A stretch of 64,000 bases of DNA from Streptomyces sp. M92 (GTDB taxonomy: Bacteria > Actinomycetota > Actinomycetes > Streptomycetales > Streptomycetaceae). The position numbers and the translations under genes are program-made. A model generated the notes under the pieces. The model did no database searches. It was not told where the DNA came from and worked only from the letters and a program-made list of their open reading frames with translations. The number at the start of each line of letters is the position of its first letter. Positions within the stretch are counted from its first letter, which is position 1. The stretch lies in the NCBI RefSeq assembly GCF_028473745.1, contig NZ_CP101137.1:5270001-5334000 (forward strand), written 5' to 3'. Positions 42,719 through 51,552 of the stretch are shown one piece after another.

Positions 42719-43102
42719 TCAGCCGGTGAAGGGCGTGGGACCGAATCGGCCCCATGCGATGAAGGCAGCCAGGGCGAGGTAGATCAGGTCGCCGGTGATG
42801 GTGGCCTTCTCGCCACGGCGCAGGCGCATGGTGACCGCGCAGGCGAAGAGCAGAACGAGTCCGGTGGCGACCAGCGGCACCAGCACCGGCGCGATGCCGA
42901 GCGCTGCGGGCAGGATCAGCCCGATTGCAGCCAGCAGTTCGATTGCGCCGATGGCCTTGAGAGCGCCGGGGCTGAACTCCAGGACCCACTGTGCAGAGGC
43001 GCCCACCGCGGCCAGCTTCTTCTGCGGCACGAACATCTTTGAGCTGCCCACCAGACAGACAGCGGCGAGCACTCCAGCGGTGATCCACAGCGCGACGTTC
43101 AT
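42719..43102 (-). CDS. DoxX family membrane protein
   Basis: A four-helix membrane protein of 127 residues with the DoxX pattern (MNVALWITAGVLAAVCLVGS, FSPGALKAIGAIELLAAIGLILPA, LLFACAVTMRLRRGE). The ATG at 43102 follows AGGGAG. DoxX genes are often beside SigJ-type ECF sigma genes in Streptomyces, and a sigJ remnant lies 160 bp away, so this may be the survivor of a decayed pair. Confidence 0.8.
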   Translation of the reverse strand: MNVALWITAGVLAAVCLVGSSKMFVPQKKLAAVGASAQWVLEFSPGALKAIGAIELLAAIGLILPAALGIAPVLVPLVATGLVLLFACAVTMRLRRGEKATITGDLIYLALAAFIAWGRFGPTPFTG

Positions 43103-43264
43103 CGTCAACTCCCTGATCGAGGACTTCCGCACCCGAGACGAGATAGCGCCTGGGCCTGTGACATGCCCGAACCCGAACGGTGCGGAGACGTGGGTCACAC
43201 CGCGCCGTGTCACAGGAGCGAGGGCCGCCTCGTCTCGGGGGTGAAGGCATCGACGAATGTGGAG

Positions 43265-43399
43265 GAGCACATGCTCGACGGGCAGATCCAGACCATCCGC
43301 TCGGTCATCAACCCCGACAAGCTCGGCCACCTCGGTCCGGTCGCCGACGCCTGGGCCGTTGACCGAGAAGTGAAGCAGACCTGTAAAGAGACCAGGTGA
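43265..43399 (+). pseudogene. 3' fragment of a SigJ-type ECF sigma factor
   Basis: The frame reads EEHMLDGQIQTIRSVINPDK, then LGHLGPVADAWAV and a basic tail. This matches the very C-terminus of SigJ/ECF41-like sigma factors, after the SnoaL-like domain (DGxIxxIRxVxNPDKLxHL). The sigma-2 and sigma-4 regions are absent. An open frame from 43163 would include unrelated sequence. It is interpreted as a deletion remnant next to doxX. Confidence 0.65.
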
Positions 43400-43505
43400 C
43401 CTCCCAAGCGGTAGGACCTGAATCAGAGCAGTCGCAGGTCAAAGCCACCGGAGTTTTGTCATACCACCTGGCCCGGACGAAGGAGTCAACGGAACGGAGC
43501 ACAGC

Positions 43506-43820
43506 GTGCGCGACGTGGACCTTCTGGTGTCGGCGATTGAGCGACCCCGGACGAACGTGTTCGGGCCGAGCTGTATCCCACGCTGCACGAGAAGGCCGCG
43601 GCGCTCCTGCACTCCGTCGCCCGCAATCACCCGCTGGTCGACGGCAACAAGCACACCGCATGGCTCGCCATGCGTGTCTTCCTGCGGTTCAACGGCGTCA
43701 GCGGCAGTGCCGTCCCGCCTCCAGTCTCCGTTGCCGGCCCGTTCGTAGAGGGTGTCGCGCAGGACAACATCGTTGTACGGGCCGTCGCCCAGTGCCTGGT
43801 TCCCCGGTGCCTGACGTTCG
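43506..43820 (+). pseudogene. Doc/Fic toxin pseudogene with a one-base frameshift
   Basis: Two frames together give a Doc-like protein: VRDVDLLVSAIERPRTNVFG from 43506, then after a lost base AELYPTLHEKAAALLHSVAR, the Fic-core motif HPLVDGNKHTAW, FLRFNGV and GPFVEGVAQDNIVV. The change is explained by one missing G in the run at 43563-43565 (GGG for GGGG). The first 25 or so residues of a normal Doc and any antitoxin gene are also missing, so it is probably a real pseudogene even if the G loss were a sequencing slip. A 16-bp hairpin terminator follows. Confidence 0.75.
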
Positions 43821-43824
43821 ACGT

Positions 43825-43860
43825 CGTGAGGGCCGGGCACTTGCGTGCCCGGCCCTCACG
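43825..43860. terminator. Strong hairpin terminator behind the doc remnant
   Basis: A perfect 16-bp stem (43825-43840 with 43845-43860) and the 4-nt loop TTGC. Its position just after the doc reading frame marks the original end of that unit. Confidence 0.85.
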
Positions 43861-44196
43861 CGTTGTACCGGCCTGCTCGCATCGGGAGTGAGCCGAGACG
43901 CTGTGTACCGGAGGGCACGGCTCCTGTTCCGGCCAGGGCCGGGGCTCCACACCTGTGCGGTTCGTCTTGAGGTCACTGACCCGCGCGGCGACCGCCGGCC
44001 ATCGGCGTCCGGCATCGCATCGCTGTCACCTGGGCTCGGGGGCGACGGGGCGGGGGCTCGTTTCCGTACGCCATTCCGGCCTCGGCAACGACCGGTGGTG
44101 AGTCAGTCCTGTTGATCGAGTTGCTGATCGCTCACGGTCGGCAACTCACCCGCATTCCAGGTACCGCGTGGACCGGGCATCCCCGACACCGGGCTG
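43861..44196. other. Non-coding stretch in the decay zone
   Basis: About 335 bp without a recognisable gene, operator or repeat. Short open frames on both strands have no ribosome site and no family pattern. Probably residue of older rearrangement between the doc remnant and the lipoprotein gene. Confidence 0.4.
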
Positions 44197-45213
44197 TCAG
44201 GCGGCCCTCTGCTCGAAGAGCCAGTCGCGCAGCGGGGTGATCTTGTAGGCCGGTTCGAAGGACGCCATGTGCTCGCTGTTCATGGCGGGGTCGGAGGAGG
44301 CGGAGTCGGATGCCTCCAGCACCGTACCTGTCTTGAACGTGGCGAAGTTGATGCTGTCACCGGCGTCGAAGAGCTTCTCGGCGGCAGTGGCGTACTTTGC
44401 GGCGGACCAGGTGGCGTCCCAGGTGGCGCTCTGGTACGAGACTCCGGCTTCCTTGAGCATGGCCTTGACGTCGTCCTGGCCGCCGGAGGCGTTCTCGTCG
44501 CCGCCGGCGGCGATGTAGAAGAACCTCTCCTCGGCGAGGTTGTCGAGTTCGCTGATGTCCCACTGGCCGGAGACGAAGAGTTCGGCGGCGAAAAGGCCGG
44601 GGTGCTTGGCGGTCAGATACATCACCGTCATGCAGCCCATCGACTGCCCGGTGCCGTAGATCCGCTTGTCGTCGACGCTGTACTTGCCGGTGATCGAGCT
44701 GAGCAGACGGGTGGTCATCTCGACGTAGTCGGTGGTGGTGAAGCTGCCGTGGTCGTCGATGATGACGGACGGGTATTCGGGGACCAAGACGAAACTCTCG
44801 TGCTTGGCCTGCTCGTCGGCGCTGGCCCAGATGAGCGCGCCGTATTGGGACAGCGGGGCGGTGACGTCCTGCCCGACCAGGCTGGAGTCGGCGATGTAGA
44901 GGACCAGGGGGTAGGACTTGGACGCGTCGTAGCCCTCGGGGATGTACAGGTTGTAGGGCAGGGACTCACCCGTCTGCGAGTCCTCGTAGGTGAACTGCTT
45001 GAATGAACTCTTCACCTGTGAGGTCAGGTTGTCCAGACTGGGCGGTTCCCCGACGCTGGTCGCCTTGGTGGTTTCGGTGGCCTCGGCGGTGAGGGTGCTG
45101 CTGGAGGCGGCGGCGGAGCTGTCAGAGGAGGTGCCGCAGGCGGTGACCCCAAGGAAGACGGCGCCGAGCGAGGCGGCGAGGAAACCGCGTCGCGGCAGGT
45201 GAGAGGTGTTCAT
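44197..45213 (-). CDS. Tat-exported lipoprotein, peptidase/esterase-like alpha/beta hydrolase
   Basis: A lipoprotein of 338 residues. The N-terminus shows a twin-arginine signal (LPRRGFLAASLG) ending at a lipobox (VTAC), followed by a low-complexity Ser/Thr linker. The hydrolase domain has LPYNLYIPEGYDASKSYPLV, IYGTGQSMGCMTVMYL with the nucleophile Ser, and resembles COG4099-type peptidases and PHB-depolymerase-like esterases. The ATG at 45213 has no clear ribosome site. It is the only intact gene between fragments on both sides. Confidence 0.82.
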   Translation of the reverse strand: MNTSHLPRRGFLAASLGAVFLGVTACGTSSDSSAAASSSTLTAEATETTKATSVGEPPSLDNLTSQVKSSFKQFTYEDSQTGESLPYNLYIPEGYDASKSYPLVLYIADSSLVGQDVTAPLSQYGALIWASADEQAKHESFVLVPEYPSVIIDDHGSFTTTDYVEMTTRLLSSITGKYSVDDKRIYGTGQSMGCMTVMYLTAKHPGLFAAELFVSGQWDISELDNLAEERFFYIAAGGDENASGGQDDVKAMLKEAGVSYQSATWDATWSAAKYATAAEKLFDAGDSINFATFKTGTVLEASDSASSDPAMNSEHMASFEPAYKITPLRDWLFEQRAA

Positions 45214-45332
45214 GCGGCGATTGTCCGGACGCCGGCTGAGGGAATCGTGAGGCGCGCCTTTGAGGTGACTGTGAAGGAGTAGCGGGACCGGATGATGCGC
45301 TCGAGCGGTTCGGTCGGTTGGCCGGCCGGGGC

Positions 45333-45720
45333 GCCGCCCCTCGCGCACCGCGATGACCCGGACTTCTTCGCCGAGAGCAGGTTCGCCCGGCCGGAGGCCG
45401 AGCAGGTCAAGGTGCCGCTCCTGCACATCGGCAGCTGGCTGGCCCACTTCCCGGCCAACACGGTCCGGCAGTACTGCCTGACCAGGGACCACGCGGACCC
45501 CGCCGTGCGGGACGCCCAGCGGCTCGTGATGGAACCGTGGGGACACGGCGGCTTCACCCGGAACGAGTTCGGCAGCGTCTTCCCGGGCGGCGCCGTCGAC
45601 TACGCCGGCATGAACGTCGAGTGGCTGGGCCGCCGGCTGAGGGGCTACTCCCTCACCCGGCCGGACCACCCGGTCGTGCTCTACGTGATGGGCGCCGACC
45701 GGTGGCGGGCGGAGCATGCG
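45333..45720 (+). pseudogene. Internal fragment of a CocE/NonD hydrolase
   Basis: Residues read DFFAESRFARPEAEQVKVPL, LHIGSWLAHFPANTVRQYC, QRLVMEPWGHGGF and HPVVLYVMGADRWRAE, which correspond to the His-containing end of the hydrolase core and the start of the C-terminal jelly roll of CocE/NonD enzymes. There is no nucleophile Ser half and no complete jelly roll; after about 45720 the frame turns into unrelated Arg/Pro-rich sequence. It is a truncated gene, not a copy of the intact hydrolase at 8350. Confidence 0.7.
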
Positions 45721-45976
45721 TTGCCCCGTCGTGCGCGGCCGCTCGGCCGGCCAGGACTCCGGGGAACGCCCCGACCGAATCCGCAACCGGCCATCGGGAC
45801 AGCTCCCCTGCACCGTCGCCGCCCAGGCGATAACCACCGGTGATGACCGCAGTAGGAACTCTGTGCTTCTGCGCACGTCCGTGCCGACCTAGCTTGAACA
45901 CAGCCCGATCACCTCGGGTGTCGCCGCGCGTTCACGGGCGACTGTGTCCGGCAACCCGGAAGGAAGTGCGAGTCGT

Positions 45977-47371
45977 ATGCCCCCTACCGCCGACTGGTCG
46001 GTCGCCATCGCCGGCGAGTGCATGGTGACGAGGCCGTTCTCCATGCACTCCGAGGCGGAGTTCCTGCACATCCGGGAACTGTTCGAGAAAGCCGATGTCG
46101 CCTACGCGCACCTGGAGATGAACTTCGGCGACGCCGCCGATCTGCACCCGGGCCGCGGCGACTGGTACGGCAGTTACATGCTGGCCGAGCCCCATGTGGC
46201 CAAGGACCTGCGGTGGCTGGGCGTGGACGTGATGTCGACGGCCAACAACCACAGCCTGGACTTCGGCGCCAAGGGACTGTTCTCGACCGTCCAGGCCCTC
46301 AAGGACGCCGGAGTGGCCGGCGCCGGTACGGGCCGGGACCTGGACGACGCCCGGATGCCCACCTACGTCGAGACCCCCCGCGGCCGGATGGCGCTGATCT
46401 CGACCACCTCCGGCAACCGGCCGCACGAGTGGGCCGGCCGGCCCAAGGAGACGATGCAGGGGCGTCCCGGCATCAATCCGCTGCGGGTCACGACGACCTA
46501 CGTCATTCCCCGGGAGGCCGCCCAGCACCTCAAGGCCACGGCCGAGGGACTGAACATCCTGCGCACCGGTAAGGACTGGAAGCCGGGCAAGACCGGCCGC
46601 GTCCTGCGCGACGACGAGTTCCAGTACAACCTGCCCGGCGGGCAGTCGGCCGCCGGCGAGATGGTCTTCCGCGAGGGCGACGACTACCAGATCCTCACCG
46701 AGTGCCACGCCGGTGACCTGGAAGGCAACCTGCGCGCGATCCGGTCGGCGGCCCACATGTCCGACCTGGTCATGGTCGCGCACCACTTCAACATCGCCGA
46801 GGGCCCGCGCGGCGACCGGCCGCCGCGGTTCGTCCGGGAGTTCGCCCACCGCGCCATCGAGGAGGGCGCCGACATCTTCGTCGGCCACGGCTGGCACAAG
46901 ACCCTCGGTATCGAGATCTACCGGGGCAAGCCCATCTTCTACGGGCTCGGCAACTTCTTCGCCCAGTCCGAACTGCTCGAACGCGTCCCCTACGACAGCT
47001 ACGAGACCTGGGGCCACGACGTCGACGCCCTGCCGACGCTCACCCCGGACGCGCACCCCCTGCACCCGGGTCTGGACACTCCCACCCCGACCTGGTGGAG
47101 TTCAGCCGTGATCGAGGTGCACCTCACCGACGGCCGGCTCACCGGCATCACCCTGCACCCCGTCGAGCTGGGCCGTGAGGTGTCGAAGGAGGCGAAGATC
47201 ACCCGCGGTACCGGCAAGTCGGCGCAGCACCCCGTGACCGAGGGGCGTCCGCTCGCCGCGGACCAGGTCAACGGCGCCGAGGTGCTGGAGCGCTACCGGC
47301 AGCTGTCCGCCGAGTACGGCACCACCCTGGAGACCGACGGACGCGTGGCCCGGCTGCGGCTCGGCGACTGA
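45977..47371 (+). CDS. CapA-family metallophosphatase-like protein
   Basis: A 464-residue CapA/PGA_cap protein, the fold best known from poly-gamma-glutamate capsule synthesis but widespread as a calcineurin-like metallophosphatase. Motifs seen: WSVAIAGECMVTRPF, AHLEMNFGD, DVMSTANNHSLDFG, VMVAHHFN, VGHGWHKTLGIEIYRGKPIFYGLGNFF. No signal peptide is visible, so it may act inside the cell. The ATG at 45977 follows GGAAGGAAG; a GTG at 45944 is an alternative. It leads a forward operon with the ABC permease and ATPase, 36 bp before the permease, implying a role in handling the transported solute rather than capsule. Confidence 0.86.
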   Translation: MPPTADWSVAIAGECMVTRPFSMHSEAEFLHIRELFEKADVAYAHLEMNFGDAADLHPGRGDWYGSYMLAEPHVAKDLRWLGVDVMSTANNHSLDFGAKGLFSTVQALKDAGVAGAGTGRDLDDARMPTYVETPRGRMALISTTSGNRPHEWAGRPKETMQGRPGINPLRVTTTYVIPREAAQHLKATAEGLNILRTGKDWKPGKTGRVLRDDEFQYNLPGGQSAAGEMVFREGDDYQILTECHAGDLEGNLRAIRSAAHMSDLVMVAHHFNIAEGPRGDRPPRFVREFAHRAIEEGADIFVGHGWHKTLGIEIYRGKPIFYGLGNFFAQSELLERVPYDSYETWGHDVDALPTLTPDAHPLHPGLDTPTPTWWSSAVIEVHLTDGRLTGITLHPVELGREVSKEAKITRGTGKSAQHPVTEGRPLAADQVNGAEVLERYRQLSAEYGTTLETDGRVARLRLGD

Positions 47372-47407
47372 TCCCCACACGATCACGAACAGGAGGTACC
47401 GAGACGC

Positions 47408-49141
47408 ATGGCTACGCTGACCCGACAGCCGACCTCCCCGCCGCGGGCGGACCGGAAGCGGACGCGGACGCGACGACGGGGCCCCGGGGTCCTCATGGTC
47501 CTCGTCGTCCTGCTCCTCGCCGTCCTCGTCTTCCTGCCCACCGCGCTGGTGTTCGTCCGTGCCGTCTCGGAAGACCCGCGCGACGCCCTGTCCACCTTCA
47601 CCCTGGACGCCTTGAAGGACTCCTACGGCTCGTGGGAGATCTGGCGGGTGCTGGGTGAGACCATGGCCATGTCGCTGGCCTGCGGTGTCATCGCCACCGC
47701 CATCGGCGGGGCACTCGCCTGGGTGCTGGCCCGCACCGACGTGCCGCTGCGACGGTTCTTCGAACTGGTCGTGATCGCCCCGCTGTTCCTGTCGCCGTTC
47801 ATCGGTGCGCTGGCGTTCCTGGAACTGGGGGCGCCGCGCACCGGCCTGCTCAACCAGCTCGCCCGGGACATCGGACTGCCCGGCTGGGTGTCGATCAACG
47901 TCATGACCTTCCAGTGGCTGATCGTCATCCTGGCCCTGCACTACGTGCCGTACGGATACCTGCTGGTCTCCGGCAGCCTGCAGAACATGGACGCCAGTCT
48001 GGAGGAGGCGTCCCACATGAACGGGCGGGGGACCCTCCACACGGCGTTGCGGATCTCCCTGCCGGCCGTCCGGCACGCCACCTTGTCGTCGGTCATGTTC
48101 GTCACCATCAGCGCCACCGGCATGTTCTCCGTGCCGGCGCTGCTGGGCGCCAAGATGGACTTCCAGCCGCTGGCCGTGACGGTCTACCGGGCCACCAACG
48201 GCTATCCGAGCGACTACGCCCTGGCCGCCGCCCTCGGCACCATGCTGGTGCTGCTCAGTGTGATCGGACTGTGGTTGTACCAGCGCGGGCTGCGGCAGTC
48301 CTCGAAGTTCGTGACCGTCACCGGCAAGTCCCGCAACCGCAAGCGCATTCACCTGGGCGGCGTCAAGTACCTCTTCGTCCTCCTGCTGGTCCTCTACGCC
48401 CTGATCACCACCGTGCTGCCCTACGCGGCCCTGGGCCTGCGGGCCTTCAGCAAGTCCACCAACCTCGACGAGATCGACCTCACCCTCGACGTCGTCCGGC
48501 AGGTGTGGCGGGCGCCCGAGCTGAAGAACGCGCTCGGCAACACGGTGATCGTGGCCGTGGCCACGGCCCTGTGTGCGGTGGCCGTCGGCATCCTGACCTC
48601 CTACGTCACCGAGCGGGTCCGGCACCGGGGCTCCGGCCTGCTCAACGCCGTCGCCATGTCCCCGCTGGCCGTTCCGGGCATCGTCTTCGCCACCGGGGTA
48701 TTCGCCCTCTACCTCGGCACCCCGCTGTACGGCTCGCTCGCCATCATGGTGGTCGCCTACGTGGCCTCCTACCTGCCGCACGCCACCCGCGTCACCGGCA
48801 ACGGCTTCGCCCAGATCGACAAGTCCCTGGAGGAGGCGTCCCGCATGTGCGGGGCGGGCCAGGGCCGCATGCTGTGGACCATCCTGCTGCCGCTGATGCG
48901 GCCGTCGATCGCAGCGGGCGTCATCATGGTGTTCCTGTTCACGGTGCGGGAGATCAACACCGCGATCCTGCTGTACACCCCGGACACCATGCTGCTGTCC
49001 ATCCTCTCCTTCAACTACGCCCAGCAGGCGTCACTGCCGGCCGCCGCCGTCGTCGGTCTCCTGGAGACCGCCCTGATGATCGCCTGGATCGTCGTCATGC
49101 GGCTGCTGCTGAGGCCCGGAAAACTGCACCAGCGCGCCTGA
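47408..49141 (+). CDS. ABC permease, two fused BPD domains
   Basis: An inner-membrane permease of 577 residues made of two fused binding-protein-dependent permease domains, as in FbpB/SfuB (Fe3+) and related organo-solute transporters. Two EAA loops are visible: EEASHMNGRGTLHTALRISLP and EEASRMCGAGQGRMLWTILLP. About 12 hydrophobic helices. The ATG at 47408 follows AGGAGGT. It should work with the ATPase at 49189 and the lipoprotein at 51553-52668. Confidence 0.9.
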   Translation: MATLTRQPTSPPRADRKRTRTRRRGPGVLMVLVVLLLAVLVFLPTALVFVRAVSEDPRDALSTFTLDALKDSYGSWEIWRVLGETMAMSLACGVIATAIGGALAWVLARTDVPLRRFFELVVIAPLFLSPFIGALAFLELGAPRTGLLNQLARDIGLPGWVSINVMTFQWLIVILALHYVPYGYLLVSGSLQNMDASLEEASHMNGRGTLHTALRISLPAVRHATLSSVMFVTISATGMFSVPALLGAKMDFQPLAVTVYRATNGYPSDYALAAALGTMLVLLSVIGLWLYQRGLRQSSKFVTVTGKSRNRKRIHLGGVKYLFVLLLVLYALITTVLPYAALGLRAFSKSTNLDEIDLTLDVVRQVWRAPELKNALGNTVIVAVATALCAVAVGILTSYVTERVRHRGSGLLNAVAMSPLAVPGIVFATGVFALYLGTPLYGSLAIMVVAYVASYLPHATRVTGNGFAQIDKSLEEASRMCGAGQGRMLWTILLPLMRPSIAAGVIMVFLFTVREINTAILLYTPDTMLLSILSFNYAQQASLPAAAVVGLLETALMIAWIVVMRLLLRPGKLHQRA

Positions 49142-49188
49142 CGCGCACGGACCAAGCCGCCCGAAACGTGAACGAGGTGAACAGATCG

Positions 49189-50427
49189 ATGGACGAGCCG
49201 CACCGCGACCCCGTGGACCACGGCCTGGTAGTGCGAGGACTCTTCGCCGAATACGGTGGCACGACGGCGGTCTCCGACCTCAGTCTGGAGATCGGACGCT
49301 CGGAATTCGTCACCCTGCTCGGGCCCAGCGGATGCGGGAAGACGACCACGCTGCGCTGCGTGGCCGGCCTGCACACCCCTTCCTCGGGCGAGATCACCCT
49401 GGGGGGACGGCCGCTGTACGCGTCCGACGCGAACATCCCACCGCACAAGCGGGACATCAACATGGTGTTCCAGTCCTACGCGGTGTGGCCGCACATGACG
49501 ACCGTGGAGAACGTCATGTACGGCCTGAAGGCGAAGAAGACGCCGAAGGCCAGGGCCCGCTCCCAGGCCGAGCACATGCTGGAGCTGGTCGGCCTCGGCG
49601 AGTTCACCCATCGCAACGCCACCGACCTCAGCGGCGGACAGCAGCAGCGCGTCGCACTGGCCCGCGCGCTGGCCACCGAACCCAGCCTGGTGCTCATGGA
49701 CGAACCGCTGAGCAACCTCGACGCCCAGCTGCGGGCGCGGATGCGGGACGAGATCCGGCAGATCCAGCGCCGTACCGGCATCACGGTGCTCTACGTGACG
49801 CACGACCAGTCGGAGGCGCTGTCCATGTCCGACCGGGTGGTGGTGATGAACAAGGGAGTCATCCAGCAGGTCGGTGACCCCTGGTCGCTCTACCACCGGC
49901 CGGCCAACGGCTTCGTGGCGACGTTCGTCGGCGAGGCCAACGTGGTACCCGCGGTCGTCGTCGAGGTGGGCGTGCGCACCTTCACCGTCAAGGTGCCCAC
50001 GCTCGGCCCGGACACCGTGCTCGACATCGCCCACGCCACCGCCGCGGTCAGCCCCTCCCGGGGCGACCGGCTCTCGGTGGTGTTCCGCCCCGAGTGGATA
50101 CGGGTGGGCCGGGAGACCGGACCGCTGCCGGACCGGCTGGATGCCAACGAGTTCCGGGCCCGGCTGGTGGCCAGCGAGTTCCTCGGCGACCACTTCGAGC
50201 GCACCTACGAAGCGGGGGAGCACCGCTTGCGCGTCCAGGCCGTCACGGGGCCGACCTCCCGGCCACCGGAGATCGGCGCAGACCAGACGCTGCTGCTGAC
50301 CCCGGACAACGTGACCTGGTTCCCCGCCGAGGATGCCGACCCGCAGGGTGACGCGGGCCCGGCGACGACCGTGGACGAGGGTGAGGGCCTGCCGGTCGGT
50401 GCGCGCACGGAGGTGCTCGGCAACTGA
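49189..50427 (+). CDS. ABC transporter ATPase, Fe3+/polyamine/phosphonate class
   Basis: A PotA/FbpC-like ATPase of 412 residues: Walker A GPSGCGKTT, Q-loop VFQSYAVWPHMTT, signature LSGGQQQR, Walker B LVLMDEPLSNLD and H-loop VTHDQSEAL, then a C-terminal TOBE-like regulatory domain. The ATG at 49189 follows GAGGTGA, 47 bp after the permease stop. It powers the permease upstream. Confidence 0.92.
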   Translation: MDEPHRDPVDHGLVVRGLFAEYGGTTAVSDLSLEIGRSEFVTLLGPSGCGKTTTLRCVAGLHTPSSGEITLGGRPLYASDANIPPHKRDINMVFQSYAVWPHMTTVENVMYGLKAKKTPKARARSQAEHMLELVGLGEFTHRNATDLSGGQQQRVALARALATEPSLVLMDEPLSNLDAQLRARMRDEIRQIQRRTGITVLYVTHDQSEALSMSDRVVVMNKGVIQQVGDPWSLYHRPANGFVATFVGEANVVPAVVVEVGVRTFTVKVPTLGPDTVLDIAHATAAVSPSRGDRLSVVFRPEWIRVGRETGPLPDRLDANEFRARLVASEFLGDHFERTYEAGEHRLRVQAVTGPTSRPPEIGADQTLLLTPDNVTWFPAEDADPQGDAGPATTVDEGEGLPVGARTEVLGN

Positions 50428-50452
50428 CGTCACCGCGCCGCGCCGGTGCCCC

Positions 50453-51448
50453 TCACGCGGGCACCGGCGCGGCCGTGCGCTGGGCCGGGCTGAGCGAGGA
50501 CTCGATCTTGGCCGGCAGCATGCCGAGGAAGGCACGGGCGGCCCGGGAGACCTCCCGGTCGGGCGGCGCGAGGATGACGGCGCCCCGGGTCAGGGGCAGT
50601 CCCGGGGCCACGGCCCGGCGCAGCAGGCCCGCCCGCTGGTCCTCGTGCACGCAGAACTCCGGGAGGACGGCCAGGGCCAGCCCCCGGGTGACGTAGGTGC
50701 GCATCGCCTCCAGACCGCGGGACTCCAGCACCACCCGCAGTGAGACACCCACCTTCTCGGCCCAGCACTCGACCAGCTGACGGCTGCGCATGCCGTCCGC
50801 GAACGTGGCGAAGTCGGCCTGCGCGAGATACGGGACGCGGTCGGCCTCGGGCAGGGCGTGGATCTCGTCGTCGGGCCGCGCGTAGAGGTACATCCGCTCC
50901 TCGATCGCTCCGAGGGTGGGGAACTCGCTGGGCGCCGGGTAACGGCAGATGCCGAAGTCGGCCCGGCCGTCCGCCAGGGCCCGCGTGCACGCCTGCCGGG
51001 AGGGCTCGTGCTTGATGACGACCCGGACCGACGGCGCCGTCTCCTTCATGGCCATGACCGCGCCGACCAGCAGGTGCTTGATGTGGTCGGAGTCGCTGAC
51101 GACGGTCACCGCCGAGCTCTCCGGCAGCTCCTTCATCCGCTCCAACCGCTGGTGGAACCGGTCGGTGCGGGTCAGTACCTCCTCGGCGAAGCCGAGCAGC
51201 TCCCGCCCCGCGGCCGTCAGTTCGGACCGTGCACCCTGCCGGCGTTCCAGCAGGGTGCAGCCCAGCAGGCGTTCGAGGTGCCGGATGCGCTGGGAGACCG
51301 CGGGCTGGGTGAGGGCCAGCTCGGCGGCGGCGGCGCGGAAGGAGCCGGCGCGGACGAGGGTCTGGAAGGTGTACATCTGGTCGAACGTCAGTCCCGCGAT
51401 CAGCCGTTGGCGGCTGGTGTGACGCCAGGCGCTGGTTTCGAACATCAT
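50453..51448 (-). CDS. LysR-family transcription regulator
   Basis: A LysR regulator of 331 residues. The winged HTH is at about residues 18-80 (FDQMYTFQTLVRAGSFRAAA, ALTQPAVSQRIRHLE); the rest is a two-lobe effector-binding domain. The ATG at 51448 has AGGAGG. It lies 104 bp behind the binding-protein gene on the same strand and 25 bp convergent to the ATPase, and so probably controls the transport and catabolic genes on both sides. An inverted repeat at 52782-52801 is the best candidate site. Confidence 0.92.
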   Translation of the reverse strand: MMFETSAWRHTSRQRLIAGLTFDQMYTFQTLVRAGSFRAAAAELALTQPAVSQRIRHLERLLGCTLLERRQGARSELTAAGRELLGFAEEVLTRTDRFHQRLERMKELPESSAVTVVSDSDHIKHLLVGAVMAMKETAPSVRVVIKHEPSRQACTRALADGRADFGICRYPAPSEFPTLGAIEERMYLYARPDDEIHALPEADRVPYLAQADFATFADGMRSRQLVECWAEKVGVSLRVVLESRGLEAMRTYVTRGLALAVLPEFCVHEDQRAGLLRRAVAPGLPLTRGAVILAPPDREVSRAARAFLGMLPAKIESSLSPAQRTAAPVPA

Positions 51449-51552
51449 GGTTCCTCCTGTCGGGCGAGCAGGACCGGGCAGGCGTAAGCCCGGGGCGGAC
51501 CTGGCAGGCCAGGCCCTCCCCGGGACGGGTGGGAGGCGTCAGGAACGGCCGC

